From positions 17,121 through 81,120 of IMG/VR virus record IMGVR_UViG_3300036852_000742: 64,000 bases of DNA. One strand, given 5' to 3'. How positions within the stretch are numbered: position 1 is the stretch's first letter; every line of letters begins with the position of its first letter. Positions 7,591-15,486 of the stretch are shown one piece after another. This DNA is from a virus. A model generated the notes under the pieces. It was not told where the DNA came from, did no database searches, and was given only the letters and a program-made list of their open reading frames with translations. The position numbers and the translations under genes were made by a program.

Positions 7591-8353
7591 TGGCCGCTGC
7601 CGATTCGACGTGTGGGCATCGGTAGCCCGACATCATCATCGGACACACGTCGGCCACGTACCGGTCGTGCGGCATGTGTTCGGCGGTGACACCCCTGGCC
7701 CGCCAGGCGGCGGCGTCGGAGTGGCCGTACATCTCTACCCAGGCATCGTCTTCCGTTTCGGCCTGGGAGCCTTCGAGCACCCCAAGCGGGCAGCCGCACG
7801 CCTCGCGGAACACCCACTGGGTACGCGTACGGCCACCGGGAACTGCCTCGGCCGCCGCGTGCGCCGCAACCTGCCGGTCGACGATCGCCAACAGGTGCTC
7901 GCCGTACTCGGTGTACACCTGCTTCACCTCATCGCTGTCTTCGGTGATCCGGATTGCGCCGGGGACACCACCGGGCCGCACCTTCAACCCTGGGATCACC
8001 TGCCCGGTTTTCGGGTCGGTGACCGACCCGTCAGCGCGGCGCTGGCCCCGCCCCAGCAACGCCTTCACGAACCTTTCCCGGACCTGGGTCACCTCCTGGA
8101 CCTCGTCCGGGTACTCCACCGCCACCCACCACGCCAACGCCTGTGGGTCGGCAACGAACGCGGCCTCTTTGGATACCGGCAGGACCACTGAGCCCAAGCC
8201 GGGCAGCTTCCACGACGGTGCGGTTCCCTGCTCGACCAGCTCGCGGGTGGCCTCCTCGTCCAGTGCGCGGCGAAACACCCCGGCCTGGCGCAGTGCTGCC
8301 GAAGCCAACGCCTGCAACCGCAGCACCTGCTCGATGCGCTCGCGGCGGTTCAT
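7583..8353 (-). CDS. Hypothetical protein encoded beside a RecA-like ATPase
   Basis: This is a 256-residue protein of unknown function. The first ~45 residues are helical; the middle carries an alternating charged helix (EYPDEVQEVTQVRERFVKAL). The C-terminal ~80 residues contain ACGCPLG and a terminal CPMMMSGYRCPH, which could bind zinc. It overlaps the upstream ATPase gene (ATGA) and the downstream HD gene, so it is translationally coupled to DNA-metabolism genes. It may be a partner of the ATPase, for example a single-strand annealing or nuclease accessory factor, but no motif proves this. Confidence 0.55.
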   Translation of the reverse strand: MNRRERIEQVLRLQALASAALRQAGVFRRALDEEATRELVEQGTAPSWKLPGLGSVVLPVSKEAAFVADPQALAWWVAVEYPDEVQEVTQVRERFVKALLGRGQRRADGSVTDPKTGQVIPGLKVRPGGVPGAIRITEDSDEVKQVYTEYGEHLLAIVDRQVAAHAAAEAVPGGRTRTQWVFREACGCPLGVLEGSQAETEDDAWVEMYGHSDAAAWRARGVTAEHMPHDRYVADVCPMMMSGYRCPHVESAAAND

Positions 8354-9264
8354 GCCGCAGCGTCCGCAACAGCGTGGGACAGCGTCGCTGCCGTGGTGCG
8401 ACGCAGGAACGCGGCCCGCTCGCGCAGCAGGGCCTCAAGGCTGGTCAGTTGCCCATCAGGGCCGTAGACAACAGCGCTGGCCTGGCCGACAGCGTCCAGC
8501 TCCCGGAACTTGGCACCCAACTCCGGCGGGGTCCGGCCGTCTTCGAGGGCCCAATCCCGCACGGTGATCGGGTTGAGTGGTTGGCCGACAGCGTCGCGCT
8601 CCAACCACCGCAGGACGATCTCGCCGACTTCTTCGGTGGGCTTGTCGAAGGTCTTGTCCCGCAGCTCCGGGCAGATGCTCTTGGAGATCCGGGCAACGGC
8701 GTTGTCCATGTCGAGAATGACGTCGAACTCACTCTCGATGTTGTCGCGCTGCTCGGGTTTGAGACCGATCTTCCGTGGGGCCATCTTCCCGGCGGTGTTC
8801 AACTCCACCACGTACTCGGTTTTCACCCTCATAGTGACGATGAGGTGCCCCGGGTACCCCAGGACGGCGTCCATCATCTGCCGTTCGACCGGTCGCATCC
8901 GCTTCCAGCCCTCGAACGAGCTTGCGGCGGCGCCGACCTTGTCGAGCATGCCGTCTTCGCCGCCCCAGAACGGGGACAGCGTGTCGATGATCAACGGGTT
9001 GATGCCTTGTTCTGCGGCGGCGATCGTTGCGCGCGTCAGGTCCTCAGGGTCGAACGTGGCCATTGGTAGATGCCGGAAGGTGAACAGGTCGGCGTACTTC
9101 CGGGCACGGTGCCTGTCGGTGTCGATCAGGCCCGGGTTGTCGCCAAGTGCACGAGCGAGCGTCAGTGCGCTGAATGTCTTACCCGATCCTGATACGCCGG
9201 TCAGCGCCAAGCGGGCCCAGCTACCAGTCTTCACAGCCTGGACGAACTGGAACGGTGTGGTCAT
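8350..9264 (-). CDS. RecA-like phage ATPase (Sak4/AAA_24 type)
   Basis: This is a 304-residue P-loop ATPase. Walker A is GVSGSGKT near residue 25, and a Walker-B-like strand INPLIIDTLSPF lies near 90. The size and the TGVSGSGKTFSALTLA context match the phage Sak4/AAA_24 RecA-like recombinases, which assist single-strand annealing and recombination-dependent replication. It is first in a tight operon with the 256-residue protein and the HD hydrolase. Its start follows a 155-nt upstream region with unusual short repeats. Confidence 0.8.
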   Translation of the reverse strand: MTTPFQFVQAVKTGSWARLALTGVSGSGKTFSALTLARALGDNPGLIDTDRHRARKYADLFTFRHLPMATFDPEDLTRATIAAAEQGINPLIIDTLSPFWGGEDGMLDKVGAAASSFEGWKRMRPVERQMMDAVLGYPGHLIVTMRVKTEYVVELNTAGKMAPRKIGLKPEQRDNIESEFDVILDMDNAVARISKSICPELRDKTFDKPTEEVGEIVLRWLERDAVGQPLNPITVRDWALEDGRTPPELGAKFRELDAVGQASAVVYGPDGQLTSLEALLRERAAFLRRTTAATLSHAVADAAA

Positions 9265-9419
9265 TGGGGTCAGATCTCCTCAGTTGTAGTGGGTGACCGC
9301 CCCTGTTACCGTTGCAGAACGGTGCAGCCCCCCGGTTGTATCCGTCTCCGCGCAGCCCCCAGTCCTGCAACGCTCAGGGTTCCAGCCCCTGTTGCAGCGG
9401 TCCGGGGGTTGCGTGTTTT
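9265..9419 (-). other. 155-nt noncoding stretch with TGCAAC/GTTGCA and GGGGCTG repeats
   Basis: Between the 9420 and 9264 genes I see no convincing ORF. The minus strand has three related blocks that combine GGGGCTG with GCTGCAAC, GTTGCAGG or CTGCAACGG, giving short direct and inverted repeats. This could be a structured 5' UTR, an operator array or an origin-like region. The GAGGAG site for the ATPase gene lies at its left end. Confidence 0.4.
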
Positions 9420-9836
9420 CTACCCCTTGGGCTTGAGTGGCCCACCCCCGCCTGGCGGTAGGGCTGGGGTCAGCGCCTTCCCGTCCCACTGGATCCGCCC
9501 ACCTTGCAGCAGCCAAGGGATGATCGTTGACAGCCGCCAGTAGATGACCCGCTGCCTGCCGATCGCCCTACCGTATGCGTCCGGTTTGGGCAGCTTCGTT
9601 GTCCCTGCCGTTGCCGGCAGGTTCCAGGCGTAGACGGTGTTGGGCTGACGTCCAGTCAGCTCGGCCACTCCGTCCACGCCGATCAGGGTCGTGTCCGAGA
9701 TCAGCGCGCCGTACTTCGCGTCGCCATCCAGGCCAGGGTCGGCGAGGACGGCGCGGATCTTGGCCAGGGCGAGGTCGTTCACCGTGGCCGGGTCGAGGAC
9801 CTCGTCGTCGACCACGTTGGACTCCATCGTGCTCAT
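9420..9836 (-). CDS. MerR/AlpA-like helix-turn-helix protein
   Basis: This is a 138-residue protein. A helix-turn-helix is visible near 55-75 (GVDGVAELTGRQPNTVYAWN), followed by a wing (GRQRVIYWRLSTIIPWLLQ). This is the arrangement of AlpA/MerR-like helix-turn-helix proteins of phages and plasmids. The N-terminus is acidic. The ATG at 9836 is preferred; a GTG at 9848 would sit directly on the AAGGAGG site. It is transcribed from the promoter at 9887-9915 and is probably a regulator. Confidence 0.65.
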   Translation of the reverse strand: MSTMESNVVDDEVLDPATVNDLALAKIRAVLADPGLDGDAKYGALISDTTLIGVDGVAELTGRQPNTVYAWNLPATAGTTKLPKPDAYGRAIGRQRVIYWRLSTIIPWLLQGGRIQWDGKALTPALPPGGGGPLKPKG

Positions 9837-9886
9837 GAGGGGTAGCACCTCCTTCTCTGTGTGTTGGGGCTGGCCAAGCCGTCCCT

Positions 9887-9915
9887 ATTCTATCCGGCCG
9901 TGGAACGCGGGGCAA
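9887..9915 (-). promoter_or_regulatory. Phage promoter, TTGCCC-17-TAGAAT (minus)
   Basis: ATTGCCCCGC on the minus strand (-35 at 9910-9915), 17 nt, then TAGAAT (9887-9892). It lies inside the last codons of the WhiB gene and drives the 9836 gene. The leader has a GGCT/AGCC hairpin rather than the GCTGGA type. Confidence 0.75.
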
Positions 9916-10369
9916 TACGCGCGCGTGATCTCGGGGTCTTCGCTGCTCGCCGGGACTTTTTGCGGGTCTCACTGGCACATTGCTTGCACTGACTCGCGCG
10001 CCCGTCGAGAAGCCCCTTGGCCGGGTAGAACTCGTCGAGGGGCTTCACCGCCCGGCAGCCCCGGCACGCTTTGAAGCCGTCGGGAGCCGCCGGCAACGGA
10101 TCCGGGGCCGGCCCAGCAGCAGCACGTTGCCGCTTGAGTTTGCGGCGCTCACCCTCGGTGAGTCCTCCCCAGATACCAGACGGGGCGTCGATCTTTATGG
10201 CCCAGTCCAGGCACTCTGCCTGGACTTCGCAACCTCGGCAGATCCGTTTCGCGACGTTGGTCTCCCAGGACGTTCCGGCGCCATGCTCAGGGAAGAAGGC
10301 CTCCGCGTCGGTCTCAAGGCATGCCGCGAGGTCTGTCCAGTCCTGCCCGGCGAGTTGGAAGGCTGTCAC
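9890..10369 (-). CDS. WhiB-like iron-sulfur regulator with extra C-terminal zinc module
   Basis: This 159-residue protein has the full Wbl signature: Cys17, then CRGC (Cys44, Cys47), Cys53 in AECLDWA, and the GIWGGLTEGERRKL turn near 65-77. These bind a redox- or NO-sensitive 4Fe-4S cluster and contact the sigma factor. Residues ~100-131 add two CxxC pairs (Cys102/105 and Cys128/131) around FYPAKGLLDGRASQ, like a small zinc finger, and a basic tail follows. Phage Wbl proteins are known to interfere with host WhiB regulation. The extra finger may add DNA binding. It is in an operon with a 119-residue gene from the 10788-10816 promoter. Confidence 0.88.
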   Translation of the reverse strand: MTAFQLAGQDWTDLAACLETDAEAFFPEHGAGTSWETNVAKRICRGCEVQAECLDWAIKIDAPSGIWGGLTEGERRKLKRQRAAAGPAPDPLPAAPDGFKACRGCRAVKPLDEFYPAKGLLDGRASQCKQCASETRKKSRRAAKTPRSRARIAPRSTAG

Positions 10370-10725
10370 GACTGACCGTGCCCATCGTCGTCGTGGGCAG
10401 GGTGGAACCGGCCGTGGTCGGCCACGGGCTGGGTCCAGGTGGTGCCGGTGTCGAGGTCGGAGCCGTGGGCCACCCGGAAGTGGTCCCCGAACTGACCACC
10501 CACCAGCTCATGATCGGCGTTGTAGTGTTCCGGGTATTCGTCCAGGGTGTCGATCCGTTGGTGGTGGCCGTCGGCGGTCAGGAAGACGTCGCCCTCATGC
10601 AGGGTCACCCCCTCCACGGTGTCGCCGGGGTCGGCTGGGCGGCCCACGGGCGACAAGTTGTGCATGGCAGGGGGCGGCGATTCGCCGCGCCCGATGGCGC
10701 CCAGCACATCGTCAATGATGGTCAT
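10366..10725 (-). CDS. Hypothetical protein, first gene of the WhiB operon
   Basis: This is a 119-residue, Asp/His-rich acidic protein of unknown function. Its C-terminal half contains an unusual density of His and Asp (HFRVAHGSD, HPAHDDDGHGQS) that could bind metal. The ATG follows GGGAGGCCCCCACC. It overlaps the whiB-like gene by 4 nt (ATGA), so the two are coupled. Confidence 0.55.
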   Translation of the reverse strand: MTIIDDVLGAIGRGESPPPAMHNLSPVGRPADPGDTVEGVTLHEGDVFLTADGHHQRIDTLDEYPEHYNADHELVGGQFGDHFRVAHGSDLDTGTTWTQPVADHGRFHPAHDDDGHGQS

Positions 10726-10758
10726 GGTGGGGGCCTCCCTGGTCTCCGTCTCGGTGGA

Positions 10759-10816
10759 GGGGCTTGTCCAGCACCCCTTAACTCTCTACATTACCCGCTA
10801 CTGGTGGGCGGGGCAA
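10759..10816 (-). promoter_or_regulatory. Phage promoter TTGCCC-17-TAATGT with GCTGGA leader hairpin (minus)
   Basis: The -35 is 10811-10816 and the -10 TAATGT is 10788-10793, with 17 nt between. The transcript start would fall near 10781, within the end of the HNH gene. The leader begins with GGGG-TGCTGGACAAG-CCCC (10759-10777), then GAGACGGAG and the GGGAGG ribosome site of the 10725 gene. Confidence 0.75.
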
Positions 10817-11275
10817 TACGCCGTCGGTGGTGAGCCACCCCAACCGACCCCGATACAGCACCGGCCAATCCGCCGGCACCTGCCACTCCTCCAACTGCCA
10901 ACCCACCCCCGGGGCTTTGGCCTGCGCCGGATTGGCATGGCACCACGTGTGACACGCCCGGCAGGCGTGCAGCACGTTGACCAACTGGTTGTTCAGCTCT
11001 TTCGCCGCCCCGTGCCGCCCGCCGTCCTTGCGGCCCTTGCGGTGCGCCGGGTCAACCGCCCGCTCCGTGCATCCATCCCGCGCGATCTCACACCGGCCGC
11101 CGGACCGGGCTGCCAGCCCCCGCATCGCCACCGCCGGCAACGCCGCCTGCACCCGATGCCGCTTGACCGTCCGCGCCGCCCGCAACGCCACCGTCCGGAC
11201 CAGCCCGCCCGTACGCGCCAGCGGTTTCCCCGCCGCGAGCGGACCTCCGCGCTTCAACGGCCCGCCCCGCTTCAC
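10778..11275 (-). CDS. HNH endonuclease
   Basis: This is a 165-residue protein with a basic N-terminus (two copies of KRGGPL, then Arg/Lys-rich). The HNH core spans residues ~75-135: CEIARDGC, then VDPAHRKGRKDGG, LNNQLVNVLHACRACHTWCH. These are the CxxxxC/CxxC zinc sites and the D-H...N...H catalytic residues. The GTG at 11275 overlaps the stop of the upstream gene (GTGA). The C-terminal tail continues past the domain to include the next promoter. Confidence 0.8.
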   Translation of the reverse strand: MKRGGPLKRGGPLAAGKPLARTGGLVRTVALRAARTVKRHRVQAALPAVAMRGLAARSGGRCEIARDGCTERAVDPAHRKGRKDGGRHGAAKELNNQLVNVLHACRACHTWCHANPAQAKAPGVGWQLEEWQVPADWPVLYRGRLGWLTTDGVLPRPPVAGNVES

Positions 11276-11601
11276 CGGTGATCGCCGTACATGCGGCCCA
11301 CACCGGGGTACAGGCAGTGGACCGACACCGGTGCTGCTGGCGCCTCGGGGAAACCGAGACGCCGCACGGTCACCATCTCGCCCTCGACGGCCAGCACCAC
11401 GTACTCCCATTGCGGGCCGTCGATGAACCTGACCACGTCCCTCGGGCGCGGGTCGAACGACACGAACACCTTCGCCAAACACTTCGGGCAGTGGTACACC
11501 CAGTCGCAGCTATCAGCACCGTGCCCGCCCATTGACCGTGAGTCGTGCCCGAGGAACTGGCCGTTGCACATGCCGCACATGCGCCAGAGGGCGCTAGCCA
11601 C
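11272..11601 (-). CDS. Zinc-ribbon-like hypothetical protein
   Basis: This is a 109-residue protein. CGMCNGQFLGHD followed by YHCPKCLAK gives two CxxC knuckles ~25 residues apart in the first 45 residues, a probable zinc ribbon. The remainder is a beta-rich domain ending in CLYPGVGRMYGDHR. It is part of a long run of overlapping minus-strand genes (15385 to 10778) from the promoter at 15441-15469. Confidence 0.55.
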   Translation of the reverse strand: MASALWRMCGMCNGQFLGHDSRSMGGHGADSCDWVYHCPKCLAKVFVSFDPRPRDVVRFIDGPQWEYVVLAVEGEMVTVRRLGFPEAPAAPVSVHCLYPGVGRMYGDHR

Positions 11602-12256
11602 GGGGCACCTCCACCAGCGGGACGGCGGGCGGGGCCGGGAGGTCAGCCGGCCACAGCACCGTCACACCGATCCCCCGAACGACGATCACGTCCATGACCA
11701 GGGCCAGCGCCGTAAAGGTGCCGTCCTCGTCCCGGGCCTGGTTGGTGGCCCAGTACTCGACGGCCCGGGTGGCAACCCGGGCCACGGACGCAGCTTCACG
11801 GGGCGACAGGGCCACCGCAGACCGGTCCTCTGTGGCGGCGGCCCGGCGAATGACCTGCCTGGCCGCGATCACATCCCGGGTTGCCCGGACAACCACAGTC
11901 CTGGACGTGGTGGAGTTGACGGGCCGGTCGGCGGCCAACTCCGTGACCAGGTCACACGCGGCGATCAGAGCCTGCCCGGCGACCGGCCACAGGGCCCGCC
12001 CGACCCGGTCACCCAGGTGCAGCATGACCGGCCCGGGGCAGTCGGGGAGCTTCCCCAACCCGGGATGGTTGTTGCCGCCGGTGCCGTTCGGGTAGGTCCA
12101 CCGCTGCCACCACGCACCCCGGTCACCCTGCACGTTCTCCACGTCGATCCCGCAGTACAGGCAGTCCCGCCAGTGGTCGCGGTCCTTATGCCACGAGTGA
12201 CGGCGCAGGGCCGGGTTGTACACCGTCACGCGCCGGTTGGGGTTGGTGCGCTTCAC
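11594..12256 (-). CDS. Hypothetical protein with N-terminal Cys/His site
   Basis: This is a 220-residue protein that starts at GTG 12256, overlapping the preceding stop by 4 nt. Near residue 15-35 HSWHKDRDHWRDCLYCG suggests a metal site. A long Ala/Val/Arg-rich helical region (residues ~100-190) follows and could form helical repeats. No family recognised. Confidence 0.55.
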   Translation of the reverse strand: MKRTNPNRRVTVYNPALRRHSWHKDRDHWRDCLYCGIDVENVQGDRGAWWQRWTYPNGTGGNNHPGLGKLPDCPGPVMLHLGDRVGRALWPVAGQALIAACDLVTELAADRPVNSTTSRTVVVRATRDVIAARQVIRRAAATEDRSAVALSPREAASVARVATRAVEYWATNQARDEDGTFTALALVMDVIVVRGIGVTVLWPADLPAPPAVPLVEVPRG

Positions 12257-12453
12257 GGCGGCGGCCCCGGCCTGCGGGGCTTCGCTGCTGGCACCTCGGC
12301 GGGCCACGCGGTCACCACCGCCCGGCCGACCTTGCCCAACGTGGCGTTGAGGGCCCACGCCACGGCGACCACCACCGCCCCGGCCAGGCGCTCAACCACA
12401 GGTTCGGTCCAGGTGGCCCCAACCCGCCGCAACGACACCCTGTGCCCGGTCAT
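12253..12453 (-). CDS. Small basic hypothetical protein
   Basis: This is a 66-residue ORF with a hydrophobic central helix (LAGAVVVAVAWALNATLG), either one membrane segment or a buried helix, and a Pro/Lys-rich tail. It overlaps both neighbours by 4 nt (ATGA at each end). This supports its reality more than its sequence does. Confidence 0.5.
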   Translation of the reverse strand: MTGHRVSLRRVGATWTEPVVERLAGAVVVAVAWALNATLGKVGRAVVTAWPAEVPAAKPRRPGPPP

Positions 12454-12890
12454 GACGGCACCGGCAGGTGTGTCACCACAGGCCAGTCGACGACTGTGTA
12501 GCTGTCCACGACCCGGCCCGCGTCCGGACCAACAACCCGGCTGCACCCCGCGTAGATGCACCACACCTCGTCCGTGGGGGAGGTCGGGGTCCGGTCGTCC
12601 CACGTCTCGCCGCACACCGCCATCGCCAAGCCGTCCGGGGATCGCCGGACCTGCCCGAGCAGCGGGGTCCACATCGGACCGAGCCCGTCGATGACCGTGC
12701 ACAGCCGGCACCGGTCGGGCTCGTCGGCGGCGGTGTTGAGCCGGTCGACAAACACGTAGCCGTGCGGGGGCATGTGGCACACCAGCTCCACGACGCTGTC
12801 GTTCTGCGTGACGGCGCGTACCCGGTGCTGGCGGCCCCATCCCGTCGGCGTCCACAACCCCGGCGCCAACCCGACCTGCCCGGCGCTCAT
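12450..12890 (-). CDS. Hypothetical protein with scattered Cys/His
   Basis: This is a 146-residue protein of unknown function. It has LVCHMPPHG, RCRLCTVIDG, AVCGETWDD and VWCIYAGCSR, i.e. at least six Cys that could bind zinc. The ATG at 12890 overlaps the upstream gene stop by 4 nt. It is one of several Cys-rich small proteins in this operon. Confidence 0.5.
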   Translation of the reverse strand: MSAGQVGLAPGLWTPTGWGRQHRVRAVTQNDSVVELVCHMPPHGYVFVDRLNTAADEPDRCRLCTVIDGLGPMWTPLLGQVRRSPDGLAMAVCGETWDDRTPTSPTDEVWCIYAGCSRVVGPDAGRVVDSYTVVDWPVVTHLPVPS

Positions 12891-13123
12891 CGGGGACCAC
12901 CGCCCTCGTCCCGCCCGCCACGGTGAGCAGGGCAGAAATCTGGGGCGGAACGGCTCCCCTTCCCTTTGAACGGGCGGGTCAGCCAGCCGGCCTTCTGGGC
13001 AGCCAAGCGGGCGTTGTTCTCGGAGAGCTTGTCCCACCGTCCGCCACCACGGAAGGTCGTGGCGCACCCGTACCGGTCGCAATGCACTTCCCATACCGGG
13101 TCCACGACCCGTCGGGCGCTCAT
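12887..13123 (-). CDS. Small zinc-finger-like protein
   Basis: This is a 78-residue protein. WEVHCDRYGCATTF and a distal FCPAHRGG give a Cys/His set compatible with one zinc finger, separated by a basic helix (NNARLAAQKAGWLTRP). This pattern is common in short actinophage proteins. It overlaps the DUF3560 gene by 4 nt. Confidence 0.5.
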   Translation of the reverse strand: MSARRVVDPVWEVHCDRYGCATTFRGGGRWDKLSENNARLAAQKAGWLTRPFKGKGSRSAPDFCPAHRGGRDEGGGPR

Positions 13124-14610
13124 CGGGGGCCGCCTGTCGGCCACGCCGCGAACCAGATGTGGGTCGGGTACTCGTGTTCAGCCCCGTCGTCCAGGCGGAT
13201 GGTCACCCAGTCGCCGCGCTCGCCGCGCCTGTCCACGGGGGAGCAGTACGCGACCGGGCCGGCGAAGTTTCGGATGAGGTGCCGACCGTTGAAGCCCCGG
13301 TCCCAGACGCCTTTGACGATGTCACCTACCTCGATCCGGTCGACCCGGATGTCTTCGGGGTCACCGGGTGGGAACTCCCACGCGGGGGTGCCGACGACCG
13401 GGGTCAGCGACGCGGCGATGTCCGGGACCGGTTCGCCGGCCTCAAGCCGGTCGTACACGTCCAGGTAGGCGGCGCTCAGCGCCCGGGTCGCGGCAACGTC
13501 GGCGCCGGGGGCGGGTTGGCGTACCGCTACCTCAACGTCGGCAGCACCCAGGTCAAGCCCATGTACCAGTCGCTGCGCCCATTCGACGTGCCTGGCGAGC
13601 TGGCGTGACGCGTCGTCGTACCGGCCGCCGGTGCGCCTCCACAGTTGCTGCCAGCGGTCAACCTTGGAGGCGAGCGCCGCCGACCATGGGGTGCTGGCCG
13701 GGGTGTCCCACTGCATCCCGTCCCGGCGCCGGCCGGTGACCCCGTCGTACTTGACGGTCTTCGGCCAACTGCTGCTGGCCAGGGAGACACTCTTCGGGTT
13801 GATCCGGGTGACCTTGTACCAGCCGTGCCCCCCGACCCGAGCCCAGTCACCTTTGGCGAAGTCTTCCGGCGCCCCAGCAACGAACTCACCGGACGCGGCC
13901 AGCTCTTCGAGCACCTTCCGCCAGTGGCGGATCTCTTCTGCGAGCCGGTCGACCTCGCGTTGCGACTTCTCTCCGGTTCCGCCGCTGGTCAGGGAGTCAT
14001 CCCGGCGCCGCTCCCACTGCCGCACCTCGGCCGACAAGGTGTCGATCCGGCGCATCGTGACCCTCGGGTTGTGCCGGGCCTTCTGGTTGGCTGCTACACC
14101 GTCGGCCCGGTCGGCGAGGTCCCGGGCGTAGCGGCGTTCGTCGGCGGCGTGCTCCTGGCTGCGGCTGGCCCGCTCCCGACGGTTCCGGTCAGCCGGGTAG
14201 GAGTAATGGTCGACTAGCAACGGCTGCCCGAACGGGATCGAGTCGTGGACCCGGTCGGCGGCGGCCTGGTGGCCGGCGGCGCGGGTAGCGGCGAGGCCTG
14301 CGCGTTCGTCGAGCCGGTCGGCGCGGACCTCAGCCCGGTCGGTCCGGGCAGCCTCCCGTACGGCGGTGGGCCGCCACCGGTTGTCGATCTGGACGGTGAC
14401 CACGTGGTCGGCGTCGCGCAGCGCCTGCGCAGCGCGATCGGTCTTCTCCTGCTGGCCGTCCTTGTCGCGGCTGTTTTTGATGTAGATGCCGACGGTACGA
14501 CCCCACGTGAAGCCGTGCCGGCTGACGATCTCCAACACGCCGTCGCCCTTGTGGGAGCCAGTTAACAGGGTCCCGTCGGCGTGGGTGTGGCTGATAAGGA
14601 TTGCGGTCAT
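13120..14610 (-). CDS. DUF3560 domain protein
   Basis: This is a 496-residue protein. The N-terminal ~90 residues (ILISHTHADGTLLTGSHKGD, then W-x-R-x-x-G-I-Y-I-x-x-S-R-D) match the DUF3560 family found on actinobacterial plasmids and phages. A long Arg/Ala/Glu-rich coiled-coil-like region follows (residues ~90-270), with many A-x-R-A-D repeats, and then a globular C-terminal half. The family has no established activity. It is the longest gene of this operon and may be a DNA-associated structural or regulatory protein. Confidence 0.7.
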   Translation of the reverse strand: MTAILISHTHADGTLLTGSHKGDGVLEIVSRHGFTWGRTVGIYIKNSRDKDGQQEKTDRAAQALRDADHVVTVQIDNRWRPTAVREAARTDRAEVRADRLDERAGLAATRAAGHQAAADRVHDSIPFGQPLLVDHYSYPADRNRRERASRSQEHAADERRYARDLADRADGVAANQKARHNPRVTMRRIDTLSAEVRQWERRRDDSLTSGGTGEKSQREVDRLAEEIRHWRKVLEELAASGEFVAGAPEDFAKGDWARVGGHGWYKVTRINPKSVSLASSSWPKTVKYDGVTGRRRDGMQWDTPASTPWSAALASKVDRWQQLWRRTGGRYDDASRQLARHVEWAQRLVHGLDLGAADVEVAVRQPAPGADVAATRALSAAYLDVYDRLEAGEPVPDIAASLTPVVGTPAWEFPPGDPEDIRVDRIEVGDIVKGVWDRGFNGRHLIRNFAGPVAYCSPVDRRGERGDWVTIRLDDGAEHEYPTHIWFAAWPTGGPR

Positions 14611-15077
14611 CGTGGTGCTCCTTGGGGAACGGTGAGCAGGATGGCCAGCGCCGCATGGGCGGCGGCGACCCGGATGGTGCTGTGCGCGGCGTCGCGGCGG
14701 CGGTGCTCTTCGCGTTCGGCGGCGCTCACCGAGTGACCGAAGACGACCATCCCGCCGATGCCGCCCCCGTCGGTGACCACGCGGTGTGCGATACCGACCA
14801 GGTCGGCATGCGCAGCAGGTGTGCCGATCCACCGGCGGGCCTGGGGCAAGCTCGCGAACTGGACCTCCAGCTCGGGCAGGAGCGCGGCCAACTCGACGAG
14901 CGGCAGGTAGATCGCCCCCCACGGTGTGCCGGGGGTTTCGAGGCGTTCCACGGCCCATTGCCCGTCCGTCGACTGGGCTGCCCACACCTCCGGGCGGGTG
15001 CGCCCGGAGGTGGGGCCGCCGAGGAACGTGACCCGGCTGCTGGTGGTGACACCCGTCACCGGGGTCACGCCGTTCAC
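14607..15077 (-). CDS. Hypothetical protein
   Basis: This is a 156-residue protein starting at GTG 15077, which overlaps the upstream stop. A beta-rich N-terminal half includes WAAQSTDGQWAVERLETPG, and two hydrophobic helices lie near the C-terminus (ADLVGIAHRVVTDGG; AAHAALAILLTVP). No recognisable family. It overlaps the DUF3560 gene by 4 nt. Confidence 0.5.
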   Translation of the reverse strand: MNGVTPVTGVTTSSRVTFLGGPTSGRTRPEVWAAQSTDGQWAVERLETPGTPWGAIYLPLVELAALLPELEVQFASLPQARRWIGTPAAHADLVGIAHRVVTDGGGIGGMVVFGHSVSAAEREEHRRRDAAHSTIRVAAAHAALAILLTVPQGAPR

Positions 15078-15385
15078 AGCGCGTCCTCTTCTTGGCAGCA
15101 GCCGCAGCAGAACCGGTGCCCGGTGTTGCACGGGCCAACACCCAGTTGGTGCGGTTCGTGGCAGTGCTGGTGGTCGCAGTCGACCGGCTCCGGGTCGGCG
15201 CAGGTTTTGTGGGGCTGGAGCGCCCGGCATTGCTGGTCGGTGGGGGTGTCGGCGCATTCGGCGCAGGCGTCGGCGTGGACCCATCGGCCGGCGGTGTAGG
15301 CGAGGAGCCCACCGCAGGTGCACTGGGCGATGGCGGTGCGCAGTGCGGGTTGGGTGGTGACAAGGGTCAGGGCCGGTGCGGGCAT
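15074..15385 (-). CDS. Cys-rich small protein, first gene of the 15-10 kb operon
   Basis: This is a 103-residue protein with at least 13 Cys: CTCGG, HADACAECAD, then CRALQPHKTCADPEPVDC, and CCGCCQEE at the end. It probably holds two or more zinc sites. The ATG at 15385 follows GAGACGGAAACCC, similar to the leaders after other phage promoters. It is directly downstream of the minus promoter of the divergent pair. Confidence 0.55.
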   Translation of the reverse strand: MPAPALTLVTTQPALRTAIAQCTCGGLLAYTAGRWVHADACAECADTPTDQQCRALQPHKTCADPEPVDCDHQHCHEPHQLGVGPCNTGHRFCCGCCQEEDAL

Positions 15386-15412
15386 GGTCGGGTTTCCGTC
15401 TCTGTGTGGGTG

Positions 15413-15469
15413 GGGGTTTCCAGCTCCCCTTCCGGTGTCCATATTACCCGACGTGGTAGCGCGGGGCAA
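15413..15469 (-). promoter_or_regulatory. Phage promoter TTGCCC-17-TAATAT with leader hairpin (minus arm of divergent pair)
   Basis: The -35 is at 15464-15469, the -10 TAATAT at 15441-15446, with 17 nt between. The leader hairpin is GGGG-AGCTGGAAA-CCCC (15413-15429). It drives the Cys-rich gene and the overlapping genes down to 10778. Confidence 0.8.
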
Positions 15470-15486
15470 TATCTGGGGTCGACGTA

